Source of the DNA: Bifidobacterium apousia
GTDB taxonomy: Bacteria > Actinomycetota > Actinomycetes > Actinomycetales > Bifidobacteriaceae
Assembly: GCF_007559275.1 (NCBI RefSeq)
Contig: NZ_VMHK01000001.1
Location: 124,001-188,000, forward strand
Direction: 5' to 3'
Length of the DNA stretch: 64,000 nucleotides
Shown: positions 55,003 through 63,937 of the stretch, piece by piece
Layout: every line of letters begins with the position of its first letter
How positions within the stretch are numbered: the stretch's first letter is position 1
Translations under genes and position numbers: made by a program
Notes under the pieces: generated by a model
The model's input: the letters and a program-made list of their open reading frames with translations, nothing else
What the model was told of the DNA's origin: nothing
Database searches by the model: none

Positions 55003-55827
55003 ATGACTAGGATGACAGTCGGCCGGGTTGTGGCCTCGGAAATCGTACGGTTGCACGGATCGGTGCTTATCGCTATCCATGTCATCTGTGGCCTGGCGGC
55101 CGGGCTCGCCTGCGGCGCTTACTTCGCCGCAGCCCCCTATGATCCTGGTCTGGAGACTGATGCCTTCTTTCAGGTCTTGGGTGCCTTCATGCCCCTGATG
55201 GTCGCCATTGTCGTTGCCATGAACATCGAAACCGAGCGGGAGGCCGGCGACATGGCCAACCTTCTGGGGGTTCCCAGCCGCCGACTGGGTCTGGCAGCCA
55301 AGATCCTGGTGCTTTGGCTTCTGGACCTGCTGGCTCTGGCCCTGGCGGCTCTGGCTTTTTGCCTGCCCATGGCTATGGTCGGCGGACTGGATGCGCCAAT
55401 CTCGGCCCTAGCGCTCGCCACCCTGGGCATGGCCGGTGGTTCCCTCTGCCTCTACCTTTTCTCCATGGCCCTGGCCCTGCGCTTCGGTAGAAACACGACT
55501 ATCGCTATTGGGGTCCTCGGCACCGGAATATCCATCAGTTCCCTTGGCGGCCTCTTCAATGGTCTGTACAGCCATACCCTGTCAGGTGTTGGCAGCACCC
55601 CCGGAATCACCCGGTGGATACCATTCACTTGGCCTACCAGGTTCGGCTCCCTGGGAATCGAGCAGGCACTGGCCTTGACCATGCCGGGAGGTGAGGGTCT
55701 GCGTGCTTCAATCGGCGTGACGGCTCTGGATAATCTGATTCCCTGTCTGGTCTTCACCCTGACCCTGGGCTTGGCCCTCCTGCTCTGGATCGGTAGGTTC
55801 GAGGATCGTCGCAAGGTCAGCGATTAG
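55003..55827 (+). CDS. Lantibiotic-immunity ABC permease (LanG/MutG type)
   Basis: This 274-residue permease has six helices. The N-terminus VGRVVASEIVRLHGSVLIAIHVICGL and the middle block NIETEREAGDMANLLGVPSRRLGLAAKI match the LanG subunit. It completes the LanFEG complex and is the third gene of the operon. The stop is followed by a 118-bp gap holding four 16-bp repeats and then the response regulator. Confidence 0.87.
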   Translation: MTRMTVGRVVASEIVRLHGSVLIAIHVICGLAAGLACGAYFAAAPYDPGLETDAFFQVLGAFMPLMVAIVVAMNIETEREAGDMANLLGVPSRRLGLAAKILVLWLLDLLALALAALAFCLPMAMVGGLDAPISALALATLGMAGGSLCLYLFSMALALRFGRNTTIAIGVLGTGISISSLGGLFNGLYSHTLSGVGSTPGITRWIPFTWPTRFGSLGIEQALALTMPGGEGLRASIGVTALDNLIPCLVFTLTLGLALLLWIGRFEDRRKVSD

Positions 55828-55835
55828 ACTGGGTC

Positions 55836-55888
55836 GCAAGACTTCCGGTCCGCAAGAAATCAGGCTTGCAAGAATTCCGGCCCGCAAG
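55836..55888 (+). repeat. Four direct repeats with exact 16-bp period upstream of the response regulator
   Basis: The core GCAAG recurs at 55836, 55852, 55868 and 55884, exactly 16 bp apart. It is followed in each unit by related sequence (ACTTCCGG, AAATCAGG, AATTCCGG, GCGTTCAT). The array lies between the immunity permease stop (55827) and the response-regulator start (55946). It looks like a binding array for the OmpR-type regulator encoded next. Confidence 0.7.
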
Positions 55889-55945
55889 GCGTTCATTCTC
55901 AAAAGTGGCTGGGCCGAGTCGGCAAGCGCAGAAAAGGAGCCAATC

Positions 55946-56677
55946 GTGGCTGACGCGCACGCCGAAGGTTCCCTAGGGGACGATAGGCATAGGGCATCCA
56001 TCCTGGTGGTGGACGACGATCCCAGGATCACCACCCTGCTGATGGCCGCCCTGTCCAAGGACGGCTATGCCGTGACTGCGGTCAACGATTCCCGGGAGGT
56101 CGTGAGGATGGACCTGTTCTCGGTCGACCTGATCCTCTGCGATGTCATGATGCCTCACTTGGACGGCTTCGCTCTGTTGACCTCCATCAGGGAACGGGTG
56201 TCCTGCCCGATTATCTTCCTGACGGCCAAGACCGACGAGGACAGCGCGGTCCTGGCCTATGGCCTGGGGGCTGACGATTACATACGCAAGCCTTTCGGCA
56301 TTGCCGAGCTCCGAGCCAAGGTCAGGGCGAGGCTGTCCCAGGGCAGTCGGCGTGGGCGTCCGCTCCTGCGTTTCGGCTCCTTGGACATGGATCTTCAGGC
56401 GCGGCAGATCAGGGTGGACGGGCGCAACGCCAATCTGACGGATGCGGAATACCGCATATGCGCACTGCTGGCCGAACATCCAGGGCGGGCCTACGCGCCC
56501 ATGCAGATATGGGAGGCCTGCTTGGCCGCTGAGGATGACCCGGCCGCTGAGGATACGGACAGCGATGCCACGGCTGCGGTCAGAGTCCATCTGAGCAATG
56601 CCCGGCGCAAGCTCAAGGCCCTGGGGGTGGACCCCATCAGGACCATCTGGTCGGTGGGTTACCAATGGGCGGCCTGA
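55946..56677 (+). CDS. OmpR-family response regulator (LanR-like)
   Basis: The 243-residue regulator has a receiver domain with phospho-acceptor Asp66 (LILCDVMMPHLDG), acidic pair DDD near residue 30, and KTDEDSAV...ADDYIRKPFG. The C-terminal winged helix (ARQIRVDGRNANLTDAEYRICALLAEHPGRAY) is the OmpR type. It starts at GTG with AAAAGGAG upstream and overlaps the sensor gene by 13 nt. Placed after LanFEG it probably controls the immunity genes in response to the peptide. A stretch of acidic residues near 205 is an unusual insertion before the last helices. Confidence 0.9.
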   Translation: MADAHAEGSLGDDRHRASILVVDDDPRITTLLMAALSKDGYAVTAVNDSREVVRMDLFSVDLILCDVMMPHLDGFALLTSIRERVSCPIIFLTAKTDEDSAVLAYGLGADDYIRKPFGIAELRAKVRARLSQGSRRGRPLLRFGSLDMDLQARQIRVDGRNANLTDAEYRICALLAEHPGRAYAPMQIWEACLAAEDDPAAEDTDSDATAAVRVHLSNARRKLKALGVDPIRTIWSVGYQWAA

Positions 56678-58173
56678 CCGACGGCGTGCCCGAAGCGCCG
56701 GGGGAGCAGAACCCCGACGGCAAGGGCCGGCCAAGCCGCAAGGGAATGCCCATCGTTCTGCTGATCATCAGATACTTTCTCTACGTGCTGCTGATTCTGG
56801 CTCTGCTGTTCGCCGGCATGTATATGGTCTGGATAAACCTGGGGACCAGGGGTGACTTCTTCTGGGCCAACTATGGCGAACAGCATCTGGAGGAGGTGGG
56901 GCACTCCATCGGCCGTTCGACTGCTATTGACGAATCCATGATTCCCGCTGCTTACTGGTACCGAACCTATGACCATCAGGTGCATCCCACGGGGGGAGAT
57001 ATGAAGGGCGGCATGGCCAGCGAGGCCGACCAGCTGGCGGCCGACCACTGGGAGCACAGGGCATCCATGCCATCGGAAGAGCGGGAGAAGAAGACGGGAC
57101 GGCCTCTCGCCACTCGTGCAAGGCCGAATGCGACCTACCTCGTCTATGCCACAGCCGATGGGCGGCCATGCGTCCTGGCCTATCGGATTCAGCCGCAGTG
57201 GGTATCGAGGCAGGCTCGGGACCGCTATCCCAATCCCCAGAATCTTCTGCTGGTGTCTTGCGGGGCGGCCCTGCTGATCACCCTTTTGCTGGTCGGGTTG
57301 CGGGCGGCCCATGTCATATCGTCCAAGCTCAAGGTTTTCAACCAGGTGGCTGACGACATAGGGCGGCAGGATCTTGACGCATCCCTGCCCCGCAGCAACG
57401 TGCTGGAGATCAACCGGGTGCTGGGGTCCTTCGATAGGATGCGCGCCACGTTGAAGGAATCCCTGGAGAAGACCTGGATGGCCCAGGAGTCCCAGCGTCG
57501 GCAGGTGGCGGCCCTGGCACACGACCTGAAGACGCCGCTGACCATCATGCGAGGCAATGCAGACCTGCTGGGGGAGACCGGGCTCAGCCGGGAGCAGCAG
57601 TCCTACCTGGACTCCATCGAGGATGCCATCCGTGAGATGGCTGACTATGCGCAAGCCATCAGCCAGGGTTCCGTGGGCACGGCTTCAGGGCGATCCGGGG
57701 TTATGGCGGTTGCTTTGAAAGATGCGGTCAACAACCAGGCCCAAGGCTACCTGAATGCCCGGAGTCTGCGGCTTGAGCGGGATGACCGTCTAGGTTCCGA
57801 CACCGGTCAGATTTCCGGTGACGCGGCTGACCTTACCCGAGCGATCATGAACATCATCGCCAACGCGGCCGACTACTCGCCGGACCATGGCTTGGTGACG
57901 CTGACCTGGAGGCTGGAGGGTGGTCAGGAGGGCGGGCGAGCCCTAGTGGTGACCGTGCGTGACCGGGGTCCAGGTTTCAGCAGCCGGGCTCTGGCCCATG
58001 CCACGGAATGGCTCTATCAGGCTGACAGCAGTCGGCACGGCTCCAGCGGTCACCATGGCATCGGCCTGGCTGCAGCGCGGTCGACTGTGGAAAGTGCAGG
58101 AGGCCGCCTAATCCTGGCCAATGCAGCCAGTGGCGATGGCGCAGCAGTCACTGTATCTTTGCCAGTGCAGTGA
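56665..58173 (+). CDS. Sensor histidine kinase (LanK-like)
   Basis: The 502-residue kinase has a first membrane helix at about residues 28-55, an extracytoplasmic region of about 135 residues, a second helix at about 190-215, a HAMP-like linker, and the phospho-acceptor His286 in LAHDLKTPLT. The ATP-binding domain has IMNIIANAADYS (N box), VRDRGPGFS (G1) and GHHGIGLAAARSTVE (G2). It is cotranscribed with the response regulator. The immunity genes upstream make a cell-envelope peptide its likely signal. Confidence 0.9.
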   Translation: MGGLTDGVPEAPGEQNPDGKGRPSRKGMPIVLLIIRYFLYVLLILALLFAGMYMVWINLGTRGDFFWANYGEQHLEEVGHSIGRSTAIDESMIPAAYWYRTYDHQVHPTGGDMKGGMASEADQLAADHWEHRASMPSEEREKKTGRPLATRARPNATYLVYATADGRPCVLAYRIQPQWVSRQARDRYPNPQNLLLVSCGAALLITLLLVGLRAAHVISSKLKVFNQVADDIGRQDLDASLPRSNVLEINRVLGSFDRMRATLKESLEKTWMAQESQRRQVAALAHDLKTPLTIMRGNADLLGETGLSREQQSYLDSIEDAIREMADYAQAISQGSVGTASGRSGVMAVALKDAVNNQAQGYLNARSLRLERDDRLGSDTGQISGDAADLTRAIMNIIANAADYSPDHGLVTLTWRLEGGQEGGRALVVTVRDRGPGFSSRALAHATEWLYQADSSRHGSSGHHGIGLAAARSTVESAGGRLILANAASGDGAAVTVSLPVQ

Positions 58174-59314
58174 ATTCAGTGGAGCTGATACCGGTCACAG
58201 CAAACAAAGATTAGTTAGTCGTGGGCCAATAATTATGAAAACATCAATTATTTAGCAATCGCTTTAGTAATTGATTACTAAAGTTCACCATTCTTTGGCA
58301 GATCTGTACGTTACAGATAACAGAAATTATCAATCTGTAGGGATCTACATACAAAAATCAGATGACGCTGACCAGAGCGATCTGTCGCTGGAGGAGGCGA
58401 TAAGAGCGCAGGGAAAAGAAATGAATCCCGAGGTCAAATCTATTCTATAGCGAAAGCCTGATCGACGGCAAAACGGTGGTTTCGGCTTGCATCAACGGCA
58501 GACACATAGGCGAAGAGGCCTGTCTACTGCAAGACAGCAGGCATCAGCGCAGGCAGTCATACCCGATCGGAGATGCCGATGCCCGTATGACGCCTACGCA
58601 GCTGTATGAAATTGAAACTATTTGAGATGACCGGAGAAGCCTCAAGATCGTCGTCAGGGCCCGGCATGAAAAATACCGTAATACGGTTCAAAACGCACGA
58701 CCGGCATGGAATATAGGTGCCGTATTCTCTTCTTCTTTTTCGCATCATCCTATCTGGTATGAGAAGCCCAGAGCGTACGTCATGTATCAGCCCACGCCCA
58801 CTCGTTTAGGCTATTAACCAGCGGTCTGATGCCCGGTCCGGCTCCTTAAGCCCGTAGGCGATCAACATTGTCGTGATCATATAGTCGTCAAAAAACAGAT
58901 AGCTGATTGACTGTGCGGAACAGCGAGGGTCATGTCTTGAGAATGAGCAATTCCAAGATTTATTCCTGCGCGCCCTGTATAAGTTTCACGTACTGTACTC
59001 CCCGCTAAACTTTACTGCTAGGTATCCCATGATCAGTCTAGCAATGACTGCATATCATGCTGGAAACCAAGCAGCCAATAAATTTCATTAAAGATATCTT
59101 TAGAGGGCAAGACGATAGTTTGAATCGTCTGTTCCTTTGTTGAGGTGAGAACCTTGCTGCCGGTGGATCGTATTGTCCGCGCATATTTATATATAGCCAA
59201 ATAATTCACATTGGTATCAAGTTTATTAACAGCAATACATATAGGAGAGTAGGATTGGCAGACAATATTTTCCAAAGGAAACCATTGATAGTTCTATTGG
59301 CCAAAACTATGATT
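58174..59314. other. Degenerate AT-richer stretch without an intact gene
   Basis: This 1.1-kb stretch between the sensor kinase and the ABC pseudogene holds broken open frames. On the plus strand, about 58300-58450 and 58450-58625 read as two consecutive fragments in different frames; on the minus strand 59033-59275 encodes an 80-residue open frame with no ribosome site. None has a domain that I recognise. Base composition is lower in GC than the genes to the left, suggesting acquired and decaying DNA. Confidence 0.5.
58262..58283. repeat. 22-bp palindrome
   Basis: Perfect 10-nt arms CTTTAGTAAT and ATTACTAAAG flank a 2-nt centre. It resembles the operator palindrome at 16790-16807 (shared TTAGTAAT/ATTACTAA) but lies upstream of a degenerate reading frame, so it may be the operator of a lost gene. 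Confidence 0.5.
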
Positions 59315-60963
59315 CTATTTTGACGAAGCGATTGATTTTATTCTCTGTGCCGCCATGACTATTGTCTGCTCCGGGGAATTGGCATGAATGACTTGTGCGA
59401 CGAGCTCCTCGTTTTTAGCGTCTAAATGGTATGTTGTTTCGTCAAGCAGCATGATCGGCCGCCTTATGGACAACAGCCTTGCCAGGGCCAAGCGATAGCG
59501 TTCACCGCTACTCAGCAATACACCGCGTTGCCTACTGGGGTATCCAATCCATCGAAGGTGTCTCTCACTTTGGCGTGAGGTTCACCTTATTTAAGGCATT
59601 CCAGCAGCCTTCATCGGATACGCCGTTCTTGTTCATCGCCAGATTCGTTCTGGAAGAACCGGAATATATGGGGGCATCTTGTTCTACATAGCCGATCAGA
59701 GAACGTACATAAGAGGAGCTGAGAGTTGAAATATCAATGCCATTAAAGAGAACATGGCCATGATTTGGCTTATAGAATACCTTTATAAGGGCCAGCATGG
59801 TTGATTTGCCCGCTTCGGATGGTCCGACTATCGCGTAGACGACGCCGCCTTTCATATGCACGCCCGCTTCATTCAGTTGGAGCCCGCCACGATTGTTCCG
59901 TGCGTCATCATACGGAATATCAGCATGGTCAAGATCGATGTCAATCTGATCGGAGTTGGTGACCTTCCTTTGGACCCTACTGGATACTGCTCATGCTGAT
60001 GTCGCATCTTCGGTCGGCATTCTCATTATCGCTTGAATGCTGGAGTTCGCGCCCAACGCTCTGAACAGTCTGCTATATGTCGAAGAAAGTGTCGCCATAG
60101 GCGTGGGCATCATTTCTAGGTACATAGAGAAGTTACCAGTTGCTGAACAGTCATCACTCCTTTGGCCACTTGGAAAGCGCCGATTCCCGATACGACCATC
60201 AGGCACAACTGCATTAAGGCCATTCCTGATGGCCATATCAGTGACTGCTTCTTTGAAATTAGACGACCGGATGTGCACGCTTGCCTGGCTTCTCGCCGAT
60301 TTTATTGGTCTCACGCTCCGTGGCGTCGAAAACCCTGATCCTTTTCAAACTCATCAAAGCATCAGTGGCTGCAGACGTCATATCTCCTATGGCCGTTTGA
60401 GCCCCTCTGGAGCAGTCTCGTAATTTTCCGGATAAGACTACCAGTAAACCGACAGTAACAAGACAGGTCGAAAGAGAGATAACGAACATGACGGGACTGA
60501 TTATGACCATTCCCACACACGCGCCTATGAACACCAGTAAAGTGCCAAAAACTTCTGGCAATTATCGGTCAGCAATCGCTTCAGTTCATTTGTATCAGAT
60601 GAAATAATAGAAATTACGTTGCCTGTATGCGACTGGTCCAGATCTTTGAACGGCAAATGCAGAATATGCATTACTAGAGACCGTCTCATATCGTTCAACA
60701 GCAGGTAAGCGTCAAAAGAAGTGATTGCTGCGCCGGACAGAAACACTCCTGCCAACGCTATTAGAGGGGCACTGCGGATCGCATGTTATGCTGCACGCGT
60801 CCAAGAATGACATTGACAAGCTGTGGCTGAGCCAGATTTAAGAGGGCGCTCGCTATACTTAGCAGACTAACCGTGAATAAAACACCCTTATGGATTTCAA
60901 AAGGCGTAGCACGTCTATCAAAGATGCGGTTTTCTCATTACTATTCCGCTTGTGTGGCGACAT
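59315..60963 (-). pseudogene. Decayed ABC exporter (membrane domain plus ATPase domain)
   Basis: Read on the minus strand, an ATG at 60963 with AAAGGACG upstream opens a half-transporter that is now split over at least five frames. There are N-terminal pieces, a membrane fragment (60755-60525, with DLDQSHTGNVISIISSDTNE), another membrane fragment (60561-60259), a linker (60314-59991), an ATPase piece with Walker A GPSEAGKST (59861-59565), and a last piece with signature LSSGERYRLALAR and Walker B IMLLDETTYHLD (59518-59315). It starts 23 bp after the intact permease gene and reads as the last gene of the same operon. Related two-domain exporters carry lantibiotics or drugs. Confidence 0.8.
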
Positions 60964-60985
60964 TTTCGTCCTTTGTTGGGAGTGG

Positions 60986-62416
60986 TTACTCACCGACTGC
61001 ACGTGATATGACCCTCACAGAATCCTCGGAACGCGCGCACAGCGCCTGCACGCCTGTGACGAGGGCGCCTACGACAATAGCGAGGAGTGCGATGACCGCC
61101 CAATATCCCCATTGAACGCTTATCTTTGCGCTTCCCAGATATCGTTGCAGCATGAAGGCGGTGCCGCAGGTGCTGAGCAGTGTGATGACGAAGGCGAGCA
61201 GCACCGAGGTGACCATCGAAATGAGACCATCGAGGGCTCCCAAAATGCGCAACTGTCCGGTACTGGCACCGGATACGTATGTCAGCGCCAGATCCAGGCG
61301 TCGCCCTCGTGCGGTGATCATCAGTCCGGAGATTGCGCCCACCAAAGCGATGATGAGCGCAGGGCCGAGCATGGCCATCAGGTTCGTCAGCATGTGTGGG
61401 TTCACGTTCATGGAATGGCCGTTGCTGGCGAAATTCTTGAGGCTGTCGGTCAGCGTATGCAACACACCAGAGAAAGTCATGAGCAACGACAAGCCGGCCG
61501 TCATGGGAATGATGGTCGCGTTCTGTCGTTGGATCCTCCCAACGGCCTGCTGCCTAGCGAGTTTCCAGGTGCTGAATGGCAGGGGGAGAAGATGCGTCCA
61601 TCCTTTGGTGAACCAGTGCATGACATAGGGAGCCAGAACAGCCAATGCGAAGATCAGGAGGAACATGCCTCCCATGGAGAACCCAATGAATCCTGTCACT
61701 CTGGACTCTATGGGATTCCTGCCGGAAATGTGCGTGGCGAGCTCGCCAGAGTCTATCTTGCGTGTAGCTGTCCCCGGGATGATGAGCGCGCATATCGCTC
61801 CCACGAGCAACGATGCGCCTAGCAGAACACGGAATGCGTTCACTTGTCTCGGCGGGTTTTGTGACTGCCGAAGCGCCTCTATCGGCCTGATCTTGGATAG
61901 TGTGCGCACGGTCAGCACTGTGCCTGCAAGGACGGCGACTCCGGCAATGGCCAACCCAGTGCCGATGGATGCCAGCAGCTGGGTTGCTTGATACGTCAGT
62001 TTCAGCTCGAATGCTCTGGCCAGGAGGTCGAACAGATATGGTGCTGCCAGCGGCGTCAGGAGGGATGACGCTACTGCTGCCAAGATGAATAGGACGATGA
62101 TGATAGCCAGATTCCCGAAGAGCAGCTGCCAGGGCGTGGCGCCTTGAAGGACCAGCAATGCTAGTTGGTGCCTGCGCTGGTTCAGAGCGGCGGTCACGAC
62201 CCACAGCATCACGAACACGGCTATGACCACGCTGAACAGCATTGCTGGGCCGGAAAGGTTGGCGCCTAACCCGGCATCCGGTCCGTGGTAAGCGGCATCA
62301 ATAGCCCTGCGCGCGGCGACGATAGTGCACACAGCGGTCTGGGAAACGATTAGTGACAGCCATACGCCGGCCCATACGGCCGGGGCTGCTTTCAGATCAG
62401 AGAGTGCGCCCCTCAT
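60986..62416 (-). CDS. FtsX-type ABC permease beside the lanthipeptide-like gene
   Basis: The 476-residue membrane protein has about eight to ten helices and two FtsX-like domains, the first after VVTAALNQRRHQLALLVLQGATPWQLL and the second after LMITARGRRLDLALTYVSGASTGQL. The start overlaps the ATPase stop by 4 nt, so the two form one transporter of the MacB/BceAB class. These systems export or expel peptides and antimicrobial compounds. It lies downstream of the putative class III lanthipeptide precursor on the same strand, which makes it a candidate exporter or self-protection pump. Confidence 0.87.
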   Translation of the reverse strand: MRGALSDLKAAPAVWAGVWLSLIVSQTAVCTIVAARRAIDAAYHGPDAGLGANLSGPAMLFSVVIAVFVMLWVVTAALNQRRHQLALLVLQGATPWQLLFGNLAIIIVLFILAAVASSLLTPLAAPYLFDLLARAFELKLTYQATQLLASIGTGLAIAGVAVLAGTVLTVRTLSKIRPIEALRQSQNPPRQVNAFRVLLGASLLVGAICALIIPGTATRKIDSGELATHISGRNPIESRVTGFIGFSMGGMFLLIFALAVLAPYVMHWFTKGWTHLLPLPFSTWKLARQQAVGRIQRQNATIIPMTAGLSLLMTFSGVLHTLTDSLKNFASNGHSMNVNPHMLTNLMAMLGPALIIALVGAISGLMITARGRRLDLALTYVSGASTGQLRILGALDGLISMVTSVLLAFVITLLSTCGTAFMLQRYLGSAKISVQWGYWAVIALLAIVVGALVTGVQALCARSEDSVRVISRAVGE

Positions 62417-63114
62417 ATGCGGGCCCCGCTCTCCGTATCAGCGTTCAGCACGTGGCCATCACGGACCTCAACGATCTGGTCGCACTGTCCGGCTACCTCT
62501 CCACTGTGGGTCACTATTACTACGGTCCTGCCCGCATCCATAGCCAGGCTTTTGAACACCTGCATGACCTTGGCGCCAGATTCCTGATCCAAGGCTCCAG
62601 TCGGCTCGTCGGCGAAAATGATATCTGCATCGGAGAGCAGCACTCGTGCAAGCGCGACACGTTGCTGCTCTCCGCCTGAGAGCATCGTCACGCTCCTTTT
62701 TTTCTCGTTTGCCAATCCGAAGTACCGCAACATCTCATCCGCTTTTTGCTTGGGGAGTCGACGGCCGCGCAGGGTGAATGGCAGCGCGAGGTTCTCCTCC
62801 ACCGTCATGCTCGTGATCAGGTTGTAGGACTGAAACACGAATCCCAGATGCCGACGCCGAAACCGAGTGAGCGCGGACGCTCGCATATGCGTGATGTCAT
62901 GCCCTAGAAGGGAGATGCTTCCGGATGTCGCACGTTCCAATCCCGAAAGGCAGTACAGCAAGGTGGACTTTCCGCTGCCTGAGGGGCCGACAATCCCCGT
63001 GATTCTTCCGGGCTCAGCATGGAAGTCGACATGGTCGAGGATGGTGATCGAATCATCCTTCCTCGGAGTCACCGTCATTGTCAATCCATTTGAACTCACT
63101 GAAGCACCACTCAT
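62413..63114 (-). CDS. MacB/LolD-type ABC ATPase
   Basis: This 233-residue ATPase has Walker A GPSGSGKST, Q-loop VFQSYNLITSMT, signature [13 protein letters not shown], Walker B IIFADEPTGALD and switch His VTHS. It belongs to the group that pairs with FtsX permeases. I take the ATG at 63114 (GGGAG 7 nt upstream) rather than a GTG one codon earlier. It lies 198 bp downstream of the lanthipeptide-like precursor gene and overlaps its permease by 4 nt. Confidence 0.9.
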   Translation of the reverse strand: MSGASVSSNGLTMTVTPRKDDSITILDHVDFHAEPGRITGIVGPSGSGKSTLLYCLSGLERATSGSISLLGHDITHMRASALTRFRRRHLGFVFQSYNLITSMTVEENLALPFTLRGRRLPKQKADEMLRYFGLANEKKRSVTMLSGGEQQRVALARVLLSDADIIFADEPTGALDQESGAKVMQVFKSLAMDAGRTVVIVTHSGEVAGQCDQIVEVRDGHVLNADTESGARI

Positions 63115-63312
63115 CACCGTTCTCCCATCATCGCCGTTCTCGCGACTTATAAATCTTCATCAGAATATTGCTATGGATGCCATACAAGGATGGCGCCCAT
63201 AGACTTACATGACTGTTGTCCCTGCCGTCATCAGGGCAAAAATGACAGCCCATGCCATTTTGGTGAATGCGTCATCGCAGTGGCATATTTTTGTGGATTA
63301 GCTGCAGGTCCA

Positions 63313-63432
63313 TCAACTCCAGATATTATCATGCCCACCGCCGTGGCATGCAAATATGCTGACGCCGCTGTGATGAGCGGCTTCATCATTCATGGCGATA
63401 TTACTATTCTGCAGATCGATAATGTTGTGCAT
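63313..63432 (-). CDS. Putative class III lanthipeptide precursor peptide
   Basis: This 39-residue peptide begins at an ATG at 63432. Residues 4-8 are IIDLQ, the hydrophobic-hydrophobic-Asp/Glu-Leu-Gln leader motif recognised by class III synthetases (compare LFDLQ in RamS and ILELQ in labyrinthopeptin precursors). After an acidic segment (NDEAAHH), residues 22-29 read SGVSIFAC, i.e. Ser-x2-Ser-x3-Cys, the ring motif that becomes labionin or lanthionine (RamS has SRASLLLC). The tail is HGGGHDNIWS. GAGAGGAG lies about 13 nt upstream, a long spacing. The operon continues with an intact and a decayed ABC transporter. No LanKC gene is seen in the window. Confidence 0.65.
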   Translation of the reverse strand: MHNIIDLQNSNIAMNDEAAHHSGVSIFACHGGGHDNIWS

Positions 63433-63686
63433 TTTGTCCGTCTCTCTCCTCTCTTTCTCGTGTTTAGTGCTATTTCCAATGGTGTCTCCACTGAAAGGAT
63501 CGTTAGGGCAGACGGCTGGCAAGAACTACCATGGTTGGCCTATAAGACTATTTACTGCTCAGATAACGCCAGCTGAGCCTGTCGAATAATCACAAGAGGG
63601 TCTTAAATAGGATTCTCAGGGCAGATAAGGGTTTTTATGCCAGATGAGCCCAAATTGATTAAAGCTTTTCTAATGAAGATCTAGTA

Positions 63687-63704
63687 TTTTTTTTGGGGGG
63701 GGGG
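63687..63704 (+). repeat. T8-G10 homopolymer tract
   Basis: Eight T followed by ten G lie in the divergent promoter region between the lanthipeptide-like gene and the gene at the right edge. Such tracts slip during replication and can switch or tune expression; they are also prone to sequencing error. Confidence 0.7.
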
Positions 63705-63937
63705 ATTCGGCAACTAGGGCGCTGCCAAGTTAAGTGCAGCAAAGATACCGTCTCTGTCATGAGACAGGCCTGAGAATGCATACTGAAGCAAAGGCCTTGA
63801 CGACTTCGGCCGTGTTTATGTATATTATTGGTTCAACTTGGCAAGCATCCACGCAGCGTTTTGGTCTGGCCGCCTCTGATTTCTTCCAACGGGCCTCTGA
63901 AGCGTTGACTACTCCGTGGCATAAGCAGGAGAGTGGC

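Noticed and set aside
58557-58748. 63-codon open frame on the minus strand in the degenerate stretch
   Set aside because: Arginine-rich random composition and no supporting start site or domain.
63205-63258. 17-codon hydrophobic ORF on the minus strand between the precursor and the ATPase
   Set aside because: No ribosome-binding site is visible upstream, so I do not list it as a gene or second precursor.
63190-63576. 129-codon open frame on the plus strand with several Cys
   Set aside because: It is antisense to the lanthipeptide-like ORF, has no ribosome site and no recognisable domain.
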